DNA of 64,000 nucleotides from Companilactobacillus pabuli (lineage in GTDB: Bacteria; Bacillota; Bacilli; Lactobacillales; Lactobacillaceae): positions 1,178,001 through 1,242,000 of the forward strand of contig NZ_CP049366.1 in assembly GCF_014058425.1 (NCBI RefSeq), in the 5' to 3' direction. A model generated the notes under the pieces. It had not been told where the DNA came from. It saw only the letters and a list, made by a program, of their open reading frames with translations, and searched no databases. Below, one piece after another: positions 43,794 through 52,954 of this stretch. The position numbers and the translations under genes are program-made. Within the stretch, counting starts at the first letter, position 1. Each line of letters begins with the position of its first letter.

Positions 43794-45680
43794 TTACTTT
43801 ATTCGTGCCAATTGTTCGAGTAATTCTTTTCTTTGTTGTATTAACTTTTTCCCAACGTCCGTTTGGGCGACTCTTTTTCGACTAACAGCTTGTTCAATCA
43901 CCCGTTTGGTTGAAACTACATCAGTCATTTCTCTAATAGCTTTTTCCCTAGTCGTAAAGGGTTCATGCGTTACTAATTGCAATCCGTAAGAATTAGACAA
44001 CAATGTATAACCACCGATACCAGTCGTTTTGTGATAAGGCTTTGACATCCCACCATCTATCACAAAAATTTTTCCATTAGCCATAATTGGCGATTCGCCC
44101 GCTTTGACTGGCGTATGACCATTAATGATATGACCATTTTTCAATCCAAAATCCTGCAATAATTTATCTGCAAACCACTCCTCTTGCCTTAAAGAATAAT
44201 AAGGATTCAAAACTTCTAAGTGAGTACTTTTATCAGCAATAAAATAACGTTCAAATGTTGTCATCTGGTCTTTTCCAAACAAAGGCGACAATTTTCCTGT
44301 CCACAAATACCAAATCATATCGATATTTTGACTAGATTGTTGATCTTTTAACGCTTGACGAATAATCTTATCAAAATAATCAAACAACGCATGTCCAAAA
44401 TATTTATGCCCATGAATTTCTAAACTTAATAAGTTACCCTCAGTATCTACGGGAATGCAACCATGCAATAAGAGATTATCGTTATATTTTAAATACATTG
44501 AACCATTATCGACTAAGTAGTTGATATGACGGTGCAATTTCTTCGATTTAGCAAATTGTTTCATCAAATAGTCAATCATCCTATTTTCATCTTCAGTTAA
44601 TTGATAAGGGTTTTCTCGATCAACTAACTGAAAACAGCCGTCTTGAAGAGGATAAGTCTGACCAGCTAATGTAATTGTCTGATGATCAAAGTCAATTTTT
44701 TCCAATAAAAGTCGATTATTCATCTGAAACTCTGGATGTCTTTTTATCGTCTGACCTTCCAATTTAAATTGCATAATGGCCACAGCCTGTTGAACACAAC
44801 TATCAATTTCTTCTCGTACAGTGGTGATTTTTTTACCCGTATCTGATTTTGGTAAAAAGGTAATTTGTTTATGATAATTCTCTAAGGAAAAATCAATTAT
44901 TTTTTGTAGATCAATTCCGTAGGCATCTTGCAGAATCGTTAAATTATCATAACGGGCACAAATTCTGAGAAGATTTAGTATACATAATTTTGAACCCGCT
45001 AAACTCCCCATCCACAAAATATCATGATTTCCCCACTGAAAGTCAAAACTTTGCCAATGTTTGACCAAATGTTCTATCACGAAATCCGGATGCGGTCCAC
45101 GGTCATAAATATCGCCAATAACGTGAACATGATCCACCACTAAACGTTGAATAGAATGACAAGTAGCAATAATGAAATCATCCGCCATCTTTAAATCAAT
45201 AATGCCATCTAAAATATTTTGATAAGACAATTGTTTCGTTTCCGCATTATTATCAGCATAAAGTAATTCTTCCGTTACGTAGACAAATTCTGGATTAAGC
45301 GTCTTTCTAACTTTAGAACGCGTGTATTTATTGGCAGTATACCTTAACATTTCAATCAAATTATTAAAAGTATCCATATACCATTGTGTCAAATCATCTT
45401 TATTTCTTATTTGAGCTTTCGTACGTTTTAAAATTTCTGACGGATAATAAATTAAAAAAGCTAATTTTTTCTGAGAAACACTAGATAACCGACCAGTAAA
45501 TAATTCCGCAATTTTTTGTTTAGTGTTTCCAGAGCCATTACGCATAATATGTGCAAATTCATCATATTCACCATGAATATCACTGACAAAAACTTCAGTT
45601 CCTTTCGGCAAACCTAAAATCGCCGATAAATTGATCAATTCCGTCTTGAGTTCGTTTCTTTTAGTAAAATCATCAACCAT
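43794..45680 (-). CDS. fbp: Fructose-1,6-bisphosphatase class III
   Basis: A 628-aa manganese-dependent gluconeogenic enzyme (fructose-1,6-bisphosphate to fructose-6-phosphate), Firmicutes-type class III with a calcineurin-like phosphoesterase core. Metal-site blocks are visible: VSDIHGEYDEF (~residue 33), GDIYDRGP (~190), WGNHDILW (~217) and later NGHTPVKAGESP (~525) and IDGGMSKPYH. Length fits the family (~640 aa). AAAGG before the start. It would allow growth on non-sugar carbon or organic phosphates by rebuilding hexose phosphate. Confidence 0.94.
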   Translation of the reverse strand: MVDDFTKRNELKTELINLSAILGLPKGTEVFVSDIHGEYDEFAHIMRNGSGNTKQKIAELFTGRLSSVSQKKLAFLIYYPSEILKRTKAQIRNKDDLTQWYMDTFNNLIEMLRYTANKYTRSKVRKTLNPEFVYVTEELLYADNNAETKQLSYQNILDGIIDLKMADDFIIATCHSIQRLVVDHVHVIGDIYDRGPHPDFVIEHLVKHWQSFDFQWGNHDILWMGSLAGSKLCILNLLRICARYDNLTILQDAYGIDLQKIIDFSLENYHKQITFLPKSDTGKKITTVREEIDSCVQQAVAIMQFKLEGQTIKRHPEFQMNNRLLLEKIDFDHQTITLAGQTYPLQDGCFQLVDRENPYQLTEDENRMIDYLMKQFAKSKKLHRHINYLVDNGSMYLKYNDNLLLHGCIPVDTEGNLLSLEIHGHKYFGHALFDYFDKIIRQALKDQQSSQNIDMIWYLWTGKLSPLFGKDQMTTFERYFIADKSTHLEVLNPYYSLRQEEWFADKLLQDFGLKNGHIINGHTPVKAGESPIMANGKIFVIDGGMSKPYHKTTGIGGYTLLSNSYGLQLVTHEPFTTREKAIREMTDVVSTKRVIEQAVSRKRVAQTDVGKKLIQQRKELLEQLARIK

Positions 45681-45806
45681 TTGTATATACCTTTCTTATC
45701 ATTTTAGAGAAAATCGGTGTACTAACAATGATAATTAAAACTATACCATTTAAAGAAAACGATTCCAAGACATAAAAAAAGACATCCCTTTGGATGCCCG
45801 ATTTTT

Positions 45807-46190
45807 TTAAACTGTTAATTCAATTTGATTCCCCTCTGGATCACAAACAACACTCTCGTAATAACCATCTCCGGTCACCCTTGGGCCACTGAGATGTTTA
45901 TAACCAGCCTTTTCTATTGTTTCAGTTAACTGATCAACTTTTTCTTTTGAGCCTAAGGCAATCGCAATGTGCATATACCCGAGTGGATACCCTTTTTCAT
46001 GGTGCCGATTCAAGTCATCTCTAGTACCAACTTCTAATCTTGCCCCATCTGGAAAAGTCAAAAAGCGTGAAGAGAAAGTCGTTACTGGATTGTGATATTT
46101 GTCTGAAGCTTTTGCCTCAAAATAAGTTTCATAAAACTCGACAGTTCTATCTAAATTGCGAACAAAAAGACCAACGTGTTCTATCCTCAT
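45807..46190 (-). CDS. VOC-superfamily (glyoxalase-like) protein
   Basis: A 127-aa protein with the vicinal-oxygen-chelate fold in two beta-alpha-beta-beta-beta halves: IEHVGLFVRNLDRTVEFYETYF at the start (metal-site His4) and GYMHIAIAL, then DPEGNQIEL at the end. Typical members are glyoxalase I-like, dioxygenase-like or unknown. It starts 9 nt after the aldose epimerase stop, so is the last gene of the maltose operon by position; a weak hairpin follows at 45783-45796. Function unknown. Confidence 0.85.
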   Translation of the reverse strand: MRIEHVGLFVRNLDRTVEFYETYFEAKASDKYHNPVTTFSSRFLTFPDGARLEVGTRDDLNRHHEKGYPLGYMHIAIALGSKEKVDQLTETIEKAGYKHLSGPRVTGDGYYESVVCDPEGNQIELTV

Positions 46191-46199
46191 AAAACCCCT

Positions 46200-47186
46200 C
46201 TAATCTAATTTTCTGTATTTATATTTATTAGTGTAGCTTACTTTCTGATTGGCAGGTAGAATTGTGTTTCCAAAATCTGGATGATGAATAGCATCTGGCA
46301 AAGTTTGTAGCTCCATCGCTAGTGAACTGAATTCATGATTTTGAGCTTTTACTGAATCAATTGGATTAGCGGTGAAAATAACTAATCCACCTCTATCAGT
46401 GTACAAATCAATTGCTCGATGCTCTGACTTCAACGTAGCAGCTTTTTTACCCACAACAAATGCATCATCGAATTCAACTTTATCTAATGGTTTGAGCTGC
46501 TTCAATCCTTGACCAATCTTTTTGAAATTCTTAAAGTCATAAGCATTGGTCGTTGCTAACAATTTTCCAGTAGGAATCTTTTCAGCATCAACATCGACGA
46601 AACGCTTCGAATTGATTTTCAATTGTTGCTGGCGAATATTCTCATCATCAATGTCAAAATAAACGTGACAAGTTGGATTAAATAGCGTGTCATGATCAGT
46701 CTCAGCACTGTAAGTTATTTGTACTTCATCGTCATCATTTAGACTGTATCTGATTTTTACCATCAACGTCCCGGGAAATTCATCCTCACCTTTGACTGTA
46801 TGTGTAAACAAAACCGAATTGTCCGAATCAATCGTACTGTCAAAGTTTTGACTCTGTAATCCATGGTCACCACTGTGCATGACGTTTTTGCCATTATTGG
46901 GTGTCATTTGATAGTCAACACCATTAATAGAAAACTTAGCATCTTTAATTCGACCTGCGACACGTCCAATTGTTTTACCTACCATATAAGGTGTTTTAAT
47001 ATAATCATCCAAATCATTGAAATGCTCAATCAACGAGTGCTTCACGCCATCTTCAACCACTTCAAAATTTTGCCATGTAGCAGCGTAAGTCAAAACATTG
47101 ATGCTAGTTTGATTTTTATTAGTTATTTTGTATGAATAAACGGGATCAGTTCCAATTTCCCCAAAAATTGTCTTCGTTACTGTCAT
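46200..47186 (-). CDS. Aldose 1-epimerase (GalM/maltose epimerase-like)
   Basis: A 328-aa enzyme that interconverts alpha and beta anomers. The family blocks include NGKNVMHSGDHGLQ (with the His of the active site), LFNPTCHVYFDID (second His) and a late SSLAMELQTLPDAIHHPDF with the general-base Glu. Maltose phosphorylase makes beta-glucose-1-phosphate and leaves free glucose; an epimerase in the operon helps supply the right anomers of maltose or glucose. I start at ATG 47186 (MTVTKTIFG), the usual family N-terminus; a longer reading adds only seven residues. The ribosome site is weak (GGGTAG). Confidence 0.88.
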   Translation of the reverse strand: MTVTKTIFGEIGTDPVYSYKITNKNQTSINVLTYAATWQNFEVVEDGVKHSLIEHFNDLDDYIKTPYMVGKTIGRVAGRIKDAKFSINGVDYQMTPNNGKNVMHSGDHGLQSQNFDSTIDSDNSVLFTHTVKGEDEFPGTLMVKIRYSLNDDDEVQITYSAETDHDTLFNPTCHVYFDIDDENIRQQQLKINSKRFVDVDAEKIPTGKLLATTNAYDFKNFKKIGQGLKQLKPLDKVEFDDAFVVGKKAATLKSEHRAIDLYTDRGGLVIFTANPIDSVKAQNHEFSSLAMELQTLPDAIHHPDFGNTILPANQKVSYTNKYKYRKLD

Positions 47187-47234
47187 ATTTCTACCCATTC
47201 TGTGCAATCAATATCTGATACTGTGATTAGATAA

Positions 47235-47906
47235 TTAATCCATAGCCTTTTTAATATTTTCAAGTGTTACTTCAGAAGTATCGTTAAAGTTTAAATCTGC
47301 TTCATTAAGCATCTTTGGATCACCGATTCCAAGAGAAGTTTCATGTGCACCGTTGATTGATTTAATCCCGGCAATCGCATCTTCTAAACCGATACATTCC
47401 TCAGGCTTTAGATTCAAAACCTCTGCTCCACGAACATAAATTTCTGGATCGGGTTTTCCGTGTGTCAAAGTAGCTGGATCAACTTTTCCGTCAAAATATT
47501 TGGCCAAATCTAATTTTTTCAAGACAATTGGTGAATTTTTTGAAGAAGAAGCTAAAGAAATTAAATAATGATGATCTGATAATTCTTCAATAAATTCTTT
47601 CATTCCTGGCAAAATATCATCTTGGCTCAAAGAGTCCAACAGCCCTAAATAATTATCATTCTTTTTGGCAGCTAATTTTTCTTTTTCATCTTCCGTGTAA
47701 TCATTTTCTTTGCCGCCAGCTTTAAGGATCAAATTCAAAGAATCCATTCTAGCTACACCCTTTAGCTGGTTGGCTAAATCTTCTGTCCAAGTAACGCCTA
47801 ATTCATCGGCCAATTGATGCCAAGCTTTACCATGGTAAAGTGACGTATTAGCAATTACACCATCTAAATCGAAAATAAAACCTTTAATTTGTTCAAATTT
47901 AACCAT
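47235..47906 (-). CDS. pgmB: Beta-phosphoglucomutase
   Basis: A 223-aa HAD-type mutase that converts beta-D-glucose-1-phosphate to glucose-6-phosphate, feeding glycolysis from maltose phosphorylase. Motif I FIFDLDGVIANTSLYHGKAW (Asp nucleophile near residue 12 and acid/base two residues on), helical cap with GVARMDSLNLI, motif II SLASSSKNSP, Lys in LTHGKPDPEIY, and GLEDAIAGI at motif IV. Full length. It lies 62 nt after the phosphorylase gene, with an imperfect hairpin between them. Confidence 0.94.
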   Translation of the reverse strand: MVKFEQIKGFIFDLDGVIANTSLYHGKAWHQLADELGVTWTEDLANQLKGVARMDSLNLILKAGGKENDYTEDEKEKLAAKKNDNYLGLLDSLSQDDILPGMKEFIEELSDHHYLISLASSSKNSPIVLKKLDLAKYFDGKVDPATLTHGKPDPEIYVRGAEVLNLKPEECIGLEDAIAGIKSINGAHETSLGIGDPKMLNEADLNFNDTSEVTLENIKKAMD

Positions 47907-47922
47907 ACTATTCTCCTTTGAT

Positions 47923-47954
47923 AAAAAAGTGCCTGAATAAAATTATCCAGACAC
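47923..47954 (-). terminator. Imperfect hairpin with T-run between malP and pgmB
   Basis: Stem 47929-47940 with 47943-47954 with two mismatches, followed on the minus strand by six T. It may act as partial terminator, lowering pgmB relative to the phosphorylase. Confidence 0.5.
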
Positions 47955-47968
47955 CTTTATTTTCACAA

Positions 47969-50212
47969 TTATTTAAGCATTTGTGGCTTACCGTAAACTT
48001 GAATCTGTAATGGTTCTCCAGAAATCAATTTGAATTGTGGTCCATCGCTTGAGACAGAAACTTCAATTACACGATTTCTAAAGACTTGTCTAAATGAATA
48101 ACTATTCCATTTCTTAGGCAAGAATGGCTTATAACTAAGCGTACCATCATCAGCTACACGCATACCAGCAAACCCTTGAACCATTGCTAGCCAGCCACCG
48201 GTCATTGAAGTAATGTGCAAACCATCTGCGGTGTCATTATTATAATTGTCTAAGTCTAGTCTAGCGGTCCTCTCATATAATGCAACCGCTTTCTCTTCGT
48301 AGTGAAGATCAGCTGCTAAAACTGAATGGATTGCAGGTGAAAGACTTGACTCGTGAACTGTCATAGGTTCATAGAAGTCAAAGTTACGCTTCTTTTCACG
48401 TTCACTGAATTCGTCGATGAAGTCCCAAATTCCTTGAAGAACATCACCTTGTTTGATATATGGTGAACGTAAAATCTTATCCCATGACCAGTGCTGGTTG
48501 ATTGGCAATTGATCTTTTGGAATAGTTGAAACAGGGTCATGATTTTTATTCAAGTATCCGTCGTGTTGAACAAAGATACCCAAATCCTCATCATATGGCA
48601 AGTACATCTTATCAATGATATCTTGCCACTGATCCATTTCAGCTTTGGAAACGGCTAGCTTATCAAATTGTTCTTTTGAAACTTCACCGAGAATTTGTAA
48701 CGTATACTTCAAAGTCCACTTAGCTAAGAAGTTCGTATACCAGTTATTATCAACATTATTCTCATATTCATCTGGTCCGGTAACGCCGAAAATCATATAA
48801 CGGTCATGACGCTTACTATAGTCAACCCGATCAGCCCAGAAACGAGAAATTTCAGTTAAGATCTTACTACCTTCATTGAGAACAAAGGACTTATCACCTG
48901 TATAACGAGTATAGTTGTAAATAGCAAACGCTATATCACCGTTACGGTGAATTTCTTCAAAGGTGATTTCCCATTCGTTATGGCATTCAATTCCATTGAA
49001 AGTAACCATTGGGAACAAAGCACCTTTTAATCCTTGCTCTTTGGCATTGACGTAAGCTCCGTCCAATTGGTTATAACGATACATTAGCAAGTTTCTCGAA
49101 ACATCTGGTTGAGTGATACCTAAGTAAACTGGAATACAAAAGGCTTCGGTATCCCAATAAGTAGCACCACCATACTTTTCACCAGTAAAGCCCTTTGGAC
49201 CAATGTTTAAACGAGAATCTTCTCCAGAATAAGTTGTCAATAAACCGAATAAATTGAAACGCATACCTTGTTGAGCATCCGTATCGCCATCAATTTTAAT
49301 ATCTGATTGGCTCCAACGTTGATCCCAAACATTTTTATGCTCGCTAAGCAATTGTTCATAAGAGAATTTGGTTGTTTTAGCACTGACAGCTTCTAGTGCA
49401 TCTCTTAGATCATCAACTGTTTCATAATCGCGTGATGTCAAAACAACGACACGCTTTTCGATCGAACCGACTTCTTCTGGTTTCAAAGTCTTTTGGAAAG
49501 TTCTGCTTGTTTCTAAATCAGTAACCTTTTGATCAACTTCATCTAAGTCTGTCACATATTTGGCATCCATCCCCGAAGTAAATCTTGGTGTACCAAAGTC
49601 ATTAGGCTTAGTCTTAGCAATCAAATAGTCTTCGTTAATTTCTAGAACTTGCCAGAAACGTTCGTCATAGTTAGCATCTTCATTTTTTACGTCAGCATCA
49701 ATACTTGAGATGACCTTAACAGTCACATTTTGATCAGAAAGGTTCTCAAAAGTTACTTTTTGAACTGATAAATTCTTTTGAGCAGCACTCAAAAATCTAA
49801 TGAAATTAAATTTAATCTTCTTACCATCTTTATCAACGATAAATGATCTCGATAAAGTGGCATCTTTCATATTTAAGTCGAGAGTGAAATCACTAATTGT
49901 ATCTTTATTTAAATCTAATTTTGATCCATCGATCAAGAAATTCATTTTAATAAAGTTGACTGCATTAATGACCTTTCCAAAATACTTAGGATAGCCATTC
50001 TTCCACCAACCGACACGTGTTTTATCAGGGAACCAAACCCCTGCTAAGTAAATTCCCGGAAGACTATCCCCTGAATAATCTTCTTCGAAATTACCTCTCA
50101 TCCCCATGTATCCGTTACCTAAACTCGTAATACTTTCTTGGAGTCTTTTATTATCTTTATCTAAATTGTGGGTTAAAACATTCCAAGGACTAACTTCAAA
50201 AATCCTTTGCAT
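47969..50212 (-). CDS. malP: Maltose phosphorylase, GH65
   Basis: A 747-aa cytosolic enzyme that uses phosphate to split maltose into glucose and beta-glucose-1-phosphate. The N-terminus (RIFEVSPWNVLTHNLDKD, then LPGIYLAGVWFPDKTRVGWW) is as in lactobacillus maltose phosphorylases. The catalytic centre NEWEITFEEIHRNGD carries the acid Glu, and the phosphate-binding HESSLSPAIHS block is present. Length matches the family. GGAGG precedes the start. The neighbouring MalEFG and beta-phosphoglucomutase support maltose over trehalose or kojibiose. Symbol given for role; mapA is also used. Confidence 0.93.
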   Translation of the reverse strand: MQRIFEVSPWNVLTHNLDKDNKRLQESITSLGNGYMGMRGNFEEDYSGDSLPGIYLAGVWFPDKTRVGWWKNGYPKYFGKVINAVNFIKMNFLIDGSKLDLNKDTISDFTLDLNMKDATLSRSFIVDKDGKKIKFNFIRFLSAAQKNLSVQKVTFENLSDQNVTVKVISSIDADVKNEDANYDERFWQVLEINEDYLIAKTKPNDFGTPRFTSGMDAKYVTDLDEVDQKVTDLETSRTFQKTLKPEEVGSIEKRVVVLTSRDYETVDDLRDALEAVSAKTTKFSYEQLLSEHKNVWDQRWSQSDIKIDGDTDAQQGMRFNLFGLLTTYSGEDSRLNIGPKGFTGEKYGGATYWDTEAFCIPVYLGITQPDVSRNLLMYRYNQLDGAYVNAKEQGLKGALFPMVTFNGIECHNEWEITFEEIHRNGDIAFAIYNYTRYTGDKSFVLNEGSKILTEISRFWADRVDYSKRHDRYMIFGVTGPDEYENNVDNNWYTNFLAKWTLKYTLQILGEVSKEQFDKLAVSKAEMDQWQDIIDKMYLPYDEDLGIFVQHDGYLNKNHDPVSTIPKDQLPINQHWSWDKILRSPYIKQGDVLQGIWDFIDEFSEREKKRNFDFYEPMTVHESSLSPAIHSVLAADLHYEEKAVALYERTARLDLDNYNNDTADGLHITSMTGGWLAMVQGFAGMRVADDGTLSYKPFLPKKWNSYSFRQVFRNRVIEVSVSSDGPQFKLISGEPLQIQVYGKPQMLK

Positions 50213-50223
50213 TTTGACACCTC

Positions 50224-50264
50224 CTATAAAAAAAGGTAATTAGGTAAACACCTAATTACCTTTT
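50224..50264 (-). terminator. Perfect terminator inside the maltose operon
   Basis: A 15-bp perfect stem (50231-50245 with 50250-50264) with a 4-nt loop; on the minus strand it is followed by a T-run and, almost at once, by the GGAGG of maltose phosphorylase. It would stop most transcripts coming from the ATPase gene, so the phosphorylase either has its own promoter or is under attenuation. Confidence 0.83.
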
Positions 50265-50271
50265 ATAATCC

Positions 50272-51375
50272 TTAAAGAATTGTTTCTTCTGTATCTTTGT
50301 CAAAGTAATGTGCTTTTGTCATTTCAAAAGCCATTTGAACGTTATCGCCAGGTTCTCTATGATCACGTGCATCAACTTTTGCAATAAAGTCAGTTCCACC
50401 GAGATTAGAGTAAAGGATTGATTCAGCACCTAGCAATTCGGAAACTTGAATCTTAGCATTAATTATGGCATCAGGGAAAGCTTGAATTGCAACTTCTTCG
50501 GCATGAATGTCTTCTGGACGAATACCAAATATGACATCCTTACCAACATAACCTTTTTGTTCGAGCACTTTGTATTGACCTTCAGGGATGGCAATGTTGA
50601 TACCACCGTCATTGACAATCTTGCCATCTTCAATCTTAACATCGAAGAAATTAGTAGCCGGAGAACCAATGAACCCAGCAACGAATTTGTTTTCTGGTTT
50701 GCTGTACAACTCGGCAGGAGTACCAACTTGTTGAATCATACCGTCATTCATGATAACGATACGATCAGCCATAGTCATAGCTTCGACTTGGTCGTGAGTA
50801 ACATAGATAAAGTTACGTCCCAAACGTTGATGCAATTGAGCAATTTCAGTACGCATCTGAACTCTCAATTTAGCATCCAAGTTTGACAATGGTTCATCAA
50901 GTAAGAACAAGTTTGCATCACGGACAATGGCACGACCTAAAGCAACACGTTGTCTTTGACCACCTGATAGAGCGGCTGGCTTACGTTTCAAATATGGTGT
51001 CAATCCTAAGATTTTAGCGGCATTATCAACCCGTTTCTTAGTATCTTCCTTATCGTTTTTACGAATATTTAAACCAAAAGCCATATTATCAAAGACTGTC
51101 ATATGTGGATACAAGGCATAGTTTTGGAAAACCATCGCGATATCACGATCTTTTGGTTGAACCTTATTCATGACCTTGCCATCCATCTTAAAGTCACCTT
51201 TAGTAATATCCTCTAGTCCCGCTATCATACGTAATGTGGTGGATTTACCACATCCGGAAGGTCCAACGAAGACAATAAATTCACCATCTTTAATGTCTAG
51301 GTTGAAATCACTAACTGAATAGTCAGTATTACCTTGATAGCGTTTGTAAATGTGATCCAAATTAATTTTTACCAT
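50272..51375 (-). CDS. msmK: Sugar ABC transporter ATPase, MsmK/MalK/UgpC type
   Basis: A 367-aa ATPase for carbohydrate importers. Walker A GPSGCGKST (~residue 37), Q-loop MVFQNYALYPHM, signature LSGGQRQR, Walker B LFLLDEPLSNLD, then a C-terminal TOBE/MalK regulatory domain (GIRPEDIHAE; ELLGAESILYS). It is in the same leftward cluster as the MalEFG genes. In lactobacilli one such ATPase can serve several sugar importers. GGAG is 8 nt before ATG. Confidence 0.92.
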   Translation of the reverse strand: MVKINLDHIYKRYQGNTDYSVSDFNLDIKDGEFIVFVGPSGCGKSTTLRMIAGLEDITKGDFKMDGKVMNKVQPKDRDIAMVFQNYALYPHMTVFDNMAFGLNIRKNDKEDTKKRVDNAAKILGLTPYLKRKPAALSGGQRQRVALGRAIVRDANLFLLDEPLSNLDAKLRVQMRTEIAQLHQRLGRNFIYVTHDQVEAMTMADRIVIMNDGMIQQVGTPAELYSKPENKFVAGFIGSPATNFFDVKIEDGKIVNDGGINIAIPEGQYKVLEQKGYVGKDVIFGIRPEDIHAEEVAIQAFPDAIINAKIQVSELLGAESILYSNLGGTDFIAKVDARDHREPGDNVQMAFEMTKAHYFDKDTEETIL

Positions 51376-51463
51376 TTTTAACGCTCCTTTTATTTTTTGA
51401 CTTCCAGTTAACTAATAAGTTTAATCTTACTAATCAATCTAGATGTGTCCTCCACACCCAAAG

Positions 51464-52120
51464 TCAATCCTTTTTGGCTACTTGACCACCTAATAATCTG
51501 TATGAGACATACGTTGCAAGCGAGACACTGCAGATCACACTCAAGAAGGCCAATTGCAAAACGAAATTCAACAATATCAAGATTAAAAATACTATTACTG
51601 AGATTATAATTGGTAGAGGCTTTTCAACGAATAAAGTTAAAATACTTTCAAACTCATTTGTTGCCAGTTGGAAACTAACAGCGACTAAAGCCATGAAATA
51701 AACAAATGTTAAAATCATCACTGCTACGTGCCACTGCGTATTTCCCATTGCAACTTTATTTAATAAAATGAACAAACTTGCAACGAAACCTAAACCAAAA
51801 TTGAGAAGATAGTTTTTCTGAAAATCAAACCATTTTTTAAAAAAATATTTAAAAAAACTCACACTACCGTTTAGTTGCCATTCTTGAACAGCTGCATAAC
51901 TAGCAACCAATCCAGGAATTGTAAAAACTGATAACATCAACCATACGATAACTAACAACATCGTATAAGTAGCTGAAAACTTCAAACTGAACAAGATGAT
52001 TGCAGTCAATATCACTGGAAAATTGATAATAAAGAATGAGAAGTTAATGGTAAATAATGACCAAAGCCAGTTACCACTCGCCATTAATCTTTGTCCATTT
52101 TTCGATTTTAGATTGATCAC
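51464..52120 (-). CDS. YesL-like DUF624 membrane protein
   Basis: A 218-aa membrane protein with about five helices, of the YesL/DUF624 family often found beside carbohydrate ABC transporters in Firmicutes. N-terminal GNWLWSLFTINFSFFIINFPV and the following TIPGLVASYAAVQEWQ with the cytosolic FFKYFFKKWFDFQKNYLL loop are characteristic. Its job is unknown; a regulatory or assembly role with the permease is a guess from context. It starts 21 nt after malG and ends 88 nt before the ATPase gene. Confidence 0.85.
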   Translation of the reverse strand: MINLKSKNGQRLMASGNWLWSLFTINFSFFIINFPVILTAIILFSLKFSATYTMLLVIVWLMLSVFTIPGLVASYAAVQEWQLNGSVSFFKYFFKKWFDFQKNYLLNFGLGFVASLFILLNKVAMGNTQWHVAVMILTFVYFMALVAVSFQLATNEFESILTLFVEKPLPIIISVIVFLILILLNFVLQLAFLSVICSVSLATYVSYRLLGGQVAKKD

Positions 52121-52141
52121 AATAATCTGTCCTTTCTTTAA

Positions 52142-52954
52142 TTACTTAACAGCACCATCGGTAACACCTTTGATGATCCATTTTTGTGCGAATAGATAAA
52201 ATAGGATAACCGGAATGATGGAAATAGTGATACCAGCTAAGGCTAAGTGCCATTGCTTTGTGTATTCACCGAAGAAATTAAACATTTGAAGTGGAATTGT
52301 GTATTGCGCTTGTGGCAATACTAGTGATGGCAATAGATAATCGTTCCAGATAGCAATGATATTCAAGATTGCTACGGTAACTGTGATAGGACTGAGCATT
52401 GGGAAGATAACTTTAGTAAAGATCTGCCAACGACTTGCCCCTTCTAGTTCAGCTGATTCATCCATTGCGATAGGAATACTTGATAATGTACCTTGATACA
52501 AGAAGACTGACAAACTGCAGTCAAAACCTAGATACATGATGACAAGTCCCCACATGTTTAGAAAATGTACAGCACCGAAGTTAGCTGTCAAAGGAATCAT
52601 AACGGATTGGAAAGGAATCAACATAGCGGAAATAAATAGTAACAACAATCCACTACTCAATTTACTATGATTTCTTTGAAGTGCATATGCAGCCATTGAT
52701 GAAGCTAAAATAATGACTAACACACTGCAAATTGTAATAATCAATGAATTCGTCAATGAAGCGATAAAGTGCAACGCTTGAAACGAATTAACATAGTTAT
52801 CAGTTGTACTTGGATGTGGTAATGACAAAACTGATGCAAAGATACCTTTTGGTGTCTTAAATGAATTTGATACGATCAAATAAAATGGGAACAACCATAA
52901 GATACCTAACAAGAGCCCGACAATTCCAATAATGGTTCTACCTTTTGTTTTCAA
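52142..52954 (-). CDS. malG: Maltose/maltodextrin ABC permease, MalG-like
   Basis: A 270-aa membrane subunit with six helices and the EAA loop as ESAELEGASRWQIFTKVIFP (~residues 170-190), which docks on the ATPase. The N-terminus FPFYLIVSNSFKTPKGIF and the end FAQKWIIKGVTDGAVK (VKG motif) are typical of MalG/MsmG permeases. Its start overlaps the stop of malF by 4 nt (ATGA), a translationally coupled pair. Substrate assigned from the operon. Confidence 0.9.
   Translation of the reverse strand: MKTKGRTIIGIVGLLLGILWLFPFYLIVSNSFKTPKGIFASVLSLPHPSTTDNYVNSFQALHFIASLTNSLIITICSVLVIILASSMAAYALQRNHSKLSSGLLLLFISAMLIPFQSVMIPLTANFGAVHFLNMWGLVIMYLGFDCSLSVFLYQGTLSSIPIAMDESAELEGASRWQIFTKVIFPMLSPITVTVAILNIIAIWNDYLLPSLVLPQAQYTIPLQMFNFFGEYTKQWHLALAGITISIIPVILFYLFAQKWIIKGVTDGAVK

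Noticed and set aside
45783-45796. Terminator of the VOC/maltose operon
   Set aside because: Only five base pairs (CATCC/GGATG); flanking A and T runs are suggestive, but too weak to list as a feature.
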